Assembly: GCF_900101045.1 (NCBI RefSeq)
Contig: NZ_FNFN01000001.1
Coordinates: 558,001-622,000, forward strand
DNA length: 64,000 bases
Reading direction: 5' to 3'
Source: Nocardioides sp. YR527
GTDB lineage: Bacteria; Actinomycetota; Actinomycetes; Propionibacteriales; Nocardioidaceae
In this document: in pieces, positions 60,809 to 64,000 of the stretch
Numbering within the stretch: position 1 is the stretch's first letter
How the letters are laid out: every line of letters begins with the position of its first letter
Translations under genes and position numbers: made by a program
Notes under the pieces: model-generated
The model's input: only the letters and a program-made list of their open reading frames with translations
The model's database searches: none
What the model was told of the DNA's origin: nothing

Positions 60809-61971
60809 CCGAGCAGAGCGCGGCGTACGGCCTGACCGAACCGCTCCAGCAGGCGATCGCGGAGGCGGAGGAGCTGATCGCGAACGCGCCCTTCATCCGG
60901 ACCGAGGCGGACCGGCTCGAGGGGTACGAGTACCTCTCCGGCCGGATCCGGATGGCGATGCAGACCGCGTTCGACTACGACCTCGAGCAGCCGCTGTTCG
61001 TGAACCCGACCCACCAGTTCTCCAAGCAGGGCCTGGACAACCCCGACGCCATCTACTTCAACGCCTACCTGCGGGAGGGTGTCGAGTACGTGGTCCGGGG
61101 CAGGCGCGGGACCAGCGCGGACCTCTCCTTCCAGGTGATGGGCGGCGCCTACACCGCGGACTCCGCGGCGACCAGCCTGATGGCCTTCGACGACCGCAAG
61201 CTGCAGCTCGACTACGACGGTTCCTTCGAGTTCACCTACACGGCCGAGCCGGGCGCCAAGACCCTGATCGTGCGCGAGGTCTTCAACGACTGGGACACCG
61301 AGACCCGTGGCACGATCACCATCGAGCGGCCCGACACCCTCGGCCGGCCGCGCCGCCCGCTGACCCAGGAGCTGCTCCGGAAGAAGTACGAGGTCGCCGC
61401 CCGGTCGCTGACCGGATCGATCCAGACCTGGTTCGCCTTCCCCCAGTTCTTCCAGTACAAGGAGCCGGTCAACACGCTCACGGTCCCGGCCCGTACGCCG
61501 GGCGGGCTGGAGTCGCAGTTCTCCTCGATCGGGCACTACGAGCTCGCCGAGGACGAGGCGCTCGTGGTGGAGGTGCCGCGCTGCGACGACTGCACCTACC
61601 AGGCCATCCAGGTTGGCTCGGACTGGTACGCCTCGACCGACTACGAGACCCACCAGACCAGCCTCACCAAGGCCCAGGCGGTCACCGACCCCGACGGCGT
61701 GATGCGCTTCGTGATCTCGGAAAGCCCACCCCTGGACGGGCAGCCGATCGCCAACTGGCTCGAGACCACCGGCCACCGCACCGGCTCGTTGATGCTGCGC
61801 TGGCAGCGGCTCGAACGCGACCTCACCGCGGCCGACGGACCGGTGGTCCACAAGGTGGGTCTGGCGGACGTGGCCGACCTGTTGCCGCACACCGAGACGC
61901 TGAACCCTGGGGGGTATGCGGAGCGGATCGCCGCACGTCAGCGGGCAGTTGCGCGCAGAATGCTGAGCTGA
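60805..61971 (+). CDS. conserved protein, DUF1214-like, in a KstR-controlled operon
   Basis: A 388-residue protein. Seen: QAIAEAEELIANAPFIRTEA, NAYLREGVEYVVRGRRGTSA, SFEFTYTAEPGAKTLIVREV, IQTWFAFPQFFQYKEPVNTL and CDDCTYQAIQVGSDWYASTD. The beta-rich middle and end resemble DUF1214-type proteins (PF06742), a group with no settled function. The GTG start overlaps the LLM stop. Proteins of similar length occur in mycobacterial KstR-regulated loci (I recall Rv3531c, not verified). No signal peptide or membrane helix is seen. Confidence 0.72.
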   Translation: MTEQSAAYGLTEPLQQAIAEAEELIANAPFIRTEADRLEGYEYLSGRIRMAMQTAFDYDLEQPLFVNPTHQFSKQGLDNPDAIYFNAYLREGVEYVVRGRRGTSADLSFQVMGGAYTADSAATSLMAFDDRKLQLDYDGSFEFTYTAEPGAKTLIVREVFNDWDTETRGTITIERPDTLGRPRRPLTQELLRKKYEVAARSLTGSIQTWFAFPQFFQYKEPVNTLTVPARTPGGLESQFSSIGHYELAEDEALVVEVPRCDDCTYQAIQVGSDWYASTDYETHQTSLTKAQAVTDPDGVMRFVISESPPLDGQPIANWLETTGHRTGSLMLRWQRLERDLTAADGPVVHKVGLADVADLLPHTETLNPGGYAERIAARQRAVARRMLS

Positions 61972-62030
61972 TCTCGGGGATGAGGAGGGGTCCGCGACGC
62001 GATGGCGTTCGGCCCCTATGATTGCCGCCC

Positions 62031-64000
62031 ATGGCCAGCCCCCACCTCGAGCCACCGACGATTCCGGGATTCCGGCACCGCCGGCTGATCGGCGCCGGCG
62101 GGTCCTCCGATGTCTTCCTCTACGAGTGGTCCCAGGAGAAGGCGGACGTCGTCGTGAAGGTCTGGAAGGACCGGCTCAGCAGCGAGACCCAGGACGCGCT
62201 CGCCCGGGAGACCAAGGAGGTCGCCGAGCTCGCCGCCCACCCGCACGTGCTGCCTCTGCACGCCGTCGGCGTCTCCGACGACGACCGCAGCTTCGTGGTG
62301 ATGGACTACCGATCCGGTGGAGACCTGAGCCCAGCCTGGGAGGGTGAACGGCTCTCGGTCGCCGAGGCGCTGAGCATCACGATCAAGATCGCGGGCGCGC
62401 TCGACATCGCCGCCCGGCACGGGATCCTGCACGGCGACGTGAAGCCCGCGAACATCCTGCTCACCGCGGCCGGAGAGCCGCAGCTGGTCGGCTTCGGCGG
62501 CCTCTCCTCGGCCGGGCGTCCCGGTGGCGCCGGCTCGACCTCGCTGCCGTGGATGGCGCCGGAGATGCTCTCGGACCCACCCGAGCCGAGCGCGTGGGCG
62601 GACATCTGGAGCCTGGGCGCGACCTGCTACACGCTGCTGGCGGGACGTACGCCGTTCGACGGGGCGCGCGAGGCGCCCGAGGCGCTGCCGGAGCGGATCC
62701 GGGAGCAGGACCCGGTGGCCATCGACCGCGACGACATCCCGGCCTCGTTCGAGGAGGCGCTGCGCAAGGCGATGTTCAAGCGCCGCGCCGCGCGGCACTG
62801 GAGCGCGGCCGACTTCGCCAAAGCGCTCCAGGCGGTCGAGGAGGAGATCGGGCTGCCGGTCACTCCGCTCGCCGAGATGCCCGAACCGGGGTCCGAGGTC
62901 AAGGTCACCGAGGTTCCCGAGGTTCCCGAGGTTCCGGAGGTTCCTGCGGCTCCTGTGATCGAGGTGGCGCCGGACCCGGCCCCGGTCCTGGAGCAGGCCG
63001 AGTCGTCGGCCGCGGGGGACACTGCCGAGGTGCCGATCGTGACCGGCCCTGTCGCCGGCCCTGTCGCCAGCCCTGTCGTCGAACCGGAGTGGGTCGACCA
63101 TGACGACGACGTCCTCGGCCACCGGTTCGACGTCGACCGCATGGCCCGGCTGCTGGCCTCCGCCTACACCCAGCTGCCGATCACGGTGGCCGTCCAGGGG
63201 CTGCCCAGGAGCGGCCGCTCGACCTTCATGCGCAGGGTCGAGGAGCGCATCGAGTGGCTGGGCGAGAACGACGCCGCCTATGCCACCCGCGCCAGGCACG
63301 TACGCATCGACGCCCGTCACTACAGCGACGGCGACGTCGCCGGCGCGGTGCTCGACAGCGTCCGAGGTGCGGGGCGGAGCCAGCCGCCGCCGCTGGTCGC
63401 GAAGCATCAGGCGGCGCAACGGCGGAAGGCCGAGCTGCAGGCGGCGCTGGCCGGGGTGACGGAGGACGACGGTCAGCGCGGCAAGCGCCGGTCCCAGCCG
63501 ATGGGCGCCACCATGGCGCTCGCGGCGATGGATCGGGAGGTCGCGGCCTACGAAGCCGCGCTCCGGGCGGCGCCGCCCGGTCCGCCGCCGGGCCCGCAGT
63601 CGAGCCGGACCATCGTCTACGTCGACGACCTGGACAGGTGTGATCCGGCCACGGCGGCCGGAGTGCTGCGGGCGATCGACGAGCTGGGCGGCCGGGAGGG
63701 TGTCGCGGTCGTCGCGGCCGTAGATGCGCGGATGCTGCGGCGGTCGCTCGAGGGACGGGTGGCGGAGCCTGCGGCGTACCTCTCCCGGATCTTCGACGTG
63801 CCGTTCGCGCTGCGGGCGTTCTCGGGCGATCCGGCGGTGCGGTTCATGCGGTCGCTGATGCGCCAGGCCGTGCCTTCGTGGCCCGCGGCGCTGGCCACGG
63901 GCACCGGCGACCGGTCCGGGCGCCAGGTCGTGGTGGAGAGCTTCGAGCTCTCCCCGGGGGAGGCGCTGTTCACCAGCGAGCTGGCGCGGTTCTGCGCGAC
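62031..64000 (+). CDS. kinase-like domain fused to a KAP-type P-loop NTPase, 3' end missing
   Basis: At least 656 residues; the frame is open at the window end. Residues 15-275 are Ser/Thr-kinase-like: IGAGGSSDVFLY glycine loop, Lys43 in VVVKVWK, Glu60, HGDVKPANILL (Asp136, Lys138, Asn141), and APE (176-178). The DFG position reads Gly154-Phe-Gly, so the metal-binding Asp is gone. Residues 280-355 are a Pro/Glu/Val linker with short repeats. From about 360 a KAP-like NTPase follows: GLPRSGRST (390-398, Walker A with Arg in place of Lys) and VYVDDLDRCDP (529-539, Walker B). TATGAT lies 8 bases before the ATG, so it is probably leaderless. Function unknown. Confidence 0.85.
   Translation, partial: MASPHLEPPTIPGFRHRRLIGAGGSSDVFLYEWSQEKADVVVKVWKDRLSSETQDALARETKEVAELAAHPHVLPLHAVGVSDDDRSFVVMDYRSGGDLSPAWEGERLSVAEALSITIKIAGALDIAARHGILHGDVKPANILLTAAGEPQLVGFGGLSSAGRPGGAGSTSLPWMAPEMLSDPPEPSAWADIWSLGATCYTLLAGRTPFDGAREAPEALPERIREQDPVAIDRDDIPASFEEALRKAMFKRRAARHWSAADFAKALQAVEEEIGLPVTPLAEMPEPGSEVKVTEVPEVPEVPEVPAAPVIEVAPDPAPVLEQAESSAAGDTAEVPIVTGPVAGPVASPVVEPEWVDHDDDVLGHRFDVDRMARLLASAYTQLPITVAVQGLPRSGRSTFMRRVEERIEWLGENDAAYATRARHVRIDARHYSDGDVAGAVLDSVRGAGRSQPPPLVAKHQAAQRRKAELQAALAGVTEDDGQRGKRRSQPMGATMALAAMDREVAAYEAALRAAPPGPPPGPQSSRTIVYVDDLDRCDPATAAGVLRAIDELGGREGVAVVAAVDARMLRRSLEGRVAEPAAYLSRIFDVPFALRAFSGDPAVRFMRSLMRQAVPSWPAALATGTGDRSGRQVVVESFELSPGEALFTSELARFCA

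Overview
The window is very GC-rich (about 70% by eye), densely packed, and full of 4-base start/stop overlaps (ATGA, GTGA) and GTG starts. That points to a high-GC actinomycete. Gene content and order resemble the sterol-catabolic loci of Mycobacterium and Rhodococcus, but in a rearranged form such as might be seen in Nocardioides or a relative. The genus is a guess.

Most of the window is a steroid/sterol degradation region. Thirteen 14-bp palindromes fitting TnnAACnnGTTnnA, the operator of the TetR-type repressor KstR, lie in front of nearly every steroid transcript. Ring-degradation genes are kstD with the start of an hsd4B-like gene (1-2047, minus), hsaA-hsaD-hsaC-hsaB (2238-5841) and kshA-small Cys protein-kshB (51599-54130). 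Side-chain genes are fadA5-GMC-aldehyde dehydrogenase-unknown (21764-27382, minus) opposite cyp125 (27582-28805), a C24-branched-sterol set of ltp3, ltp4, tandem DUF35 protein, echA19 and fadD19 (31290-34469 and 40830-43358), and the acyl-CoA dehydrogenase pair fadE26/fadE27 (49184-51537). A 10-kb operon (11210-21192) holds a TetR regulator, a CYP123-like P450, an SDR, CYP51, a ferredoxin, a SnoaL-like protein, an aldehyde dehydrogenase, an SDR, a hydroxyisobutyrate dehydrogenase/carboxymuconolactone-decarboxylase fusion and an FprB-like ferredoxin reductase. It matches the Rv0762c-Rv0771 block of M. tuberculosis, but here it sits behind two KstR boxes.

Accessory steroid-linked units include two GMC oxidoreductases, three luciferase-like F420 oxidoreductases each next to a KstR box, two Ddn-like F420 proteins, an LLM-SDR-old yellow enzyme-thioesterase operon (34553-38422), and an acyl-CoA ligase with a cytochrome b561-like membrane protein (38476-40733).

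Two stretches look unrelated to steroids. The first (44642-49183) has an epoxide-hydrolase-like enzyme, a TPR-like protein, two small membrane proteins, a DUF222/HNH endonuclease and a 570-bp gap. The second (54282-58948) has a PcaD-like hydrolase, two methyltransferases, a nucleotide-binding protein, and an SDR opposite an HxlR regulator. The right edge is cut inside a large protein with an N-terminal Ser/Thr-kinase-like domain (DFG changed to GFG) fused to a KAP-type P-loop NTPase. It is the least expected gene here.

No rRNA, tRNA, CRISPR array or insertion sequence was seen. Several intergenic palindromic repeat families occur. All assignments come from reading motifs and from remembered family sequences; no database search was run.
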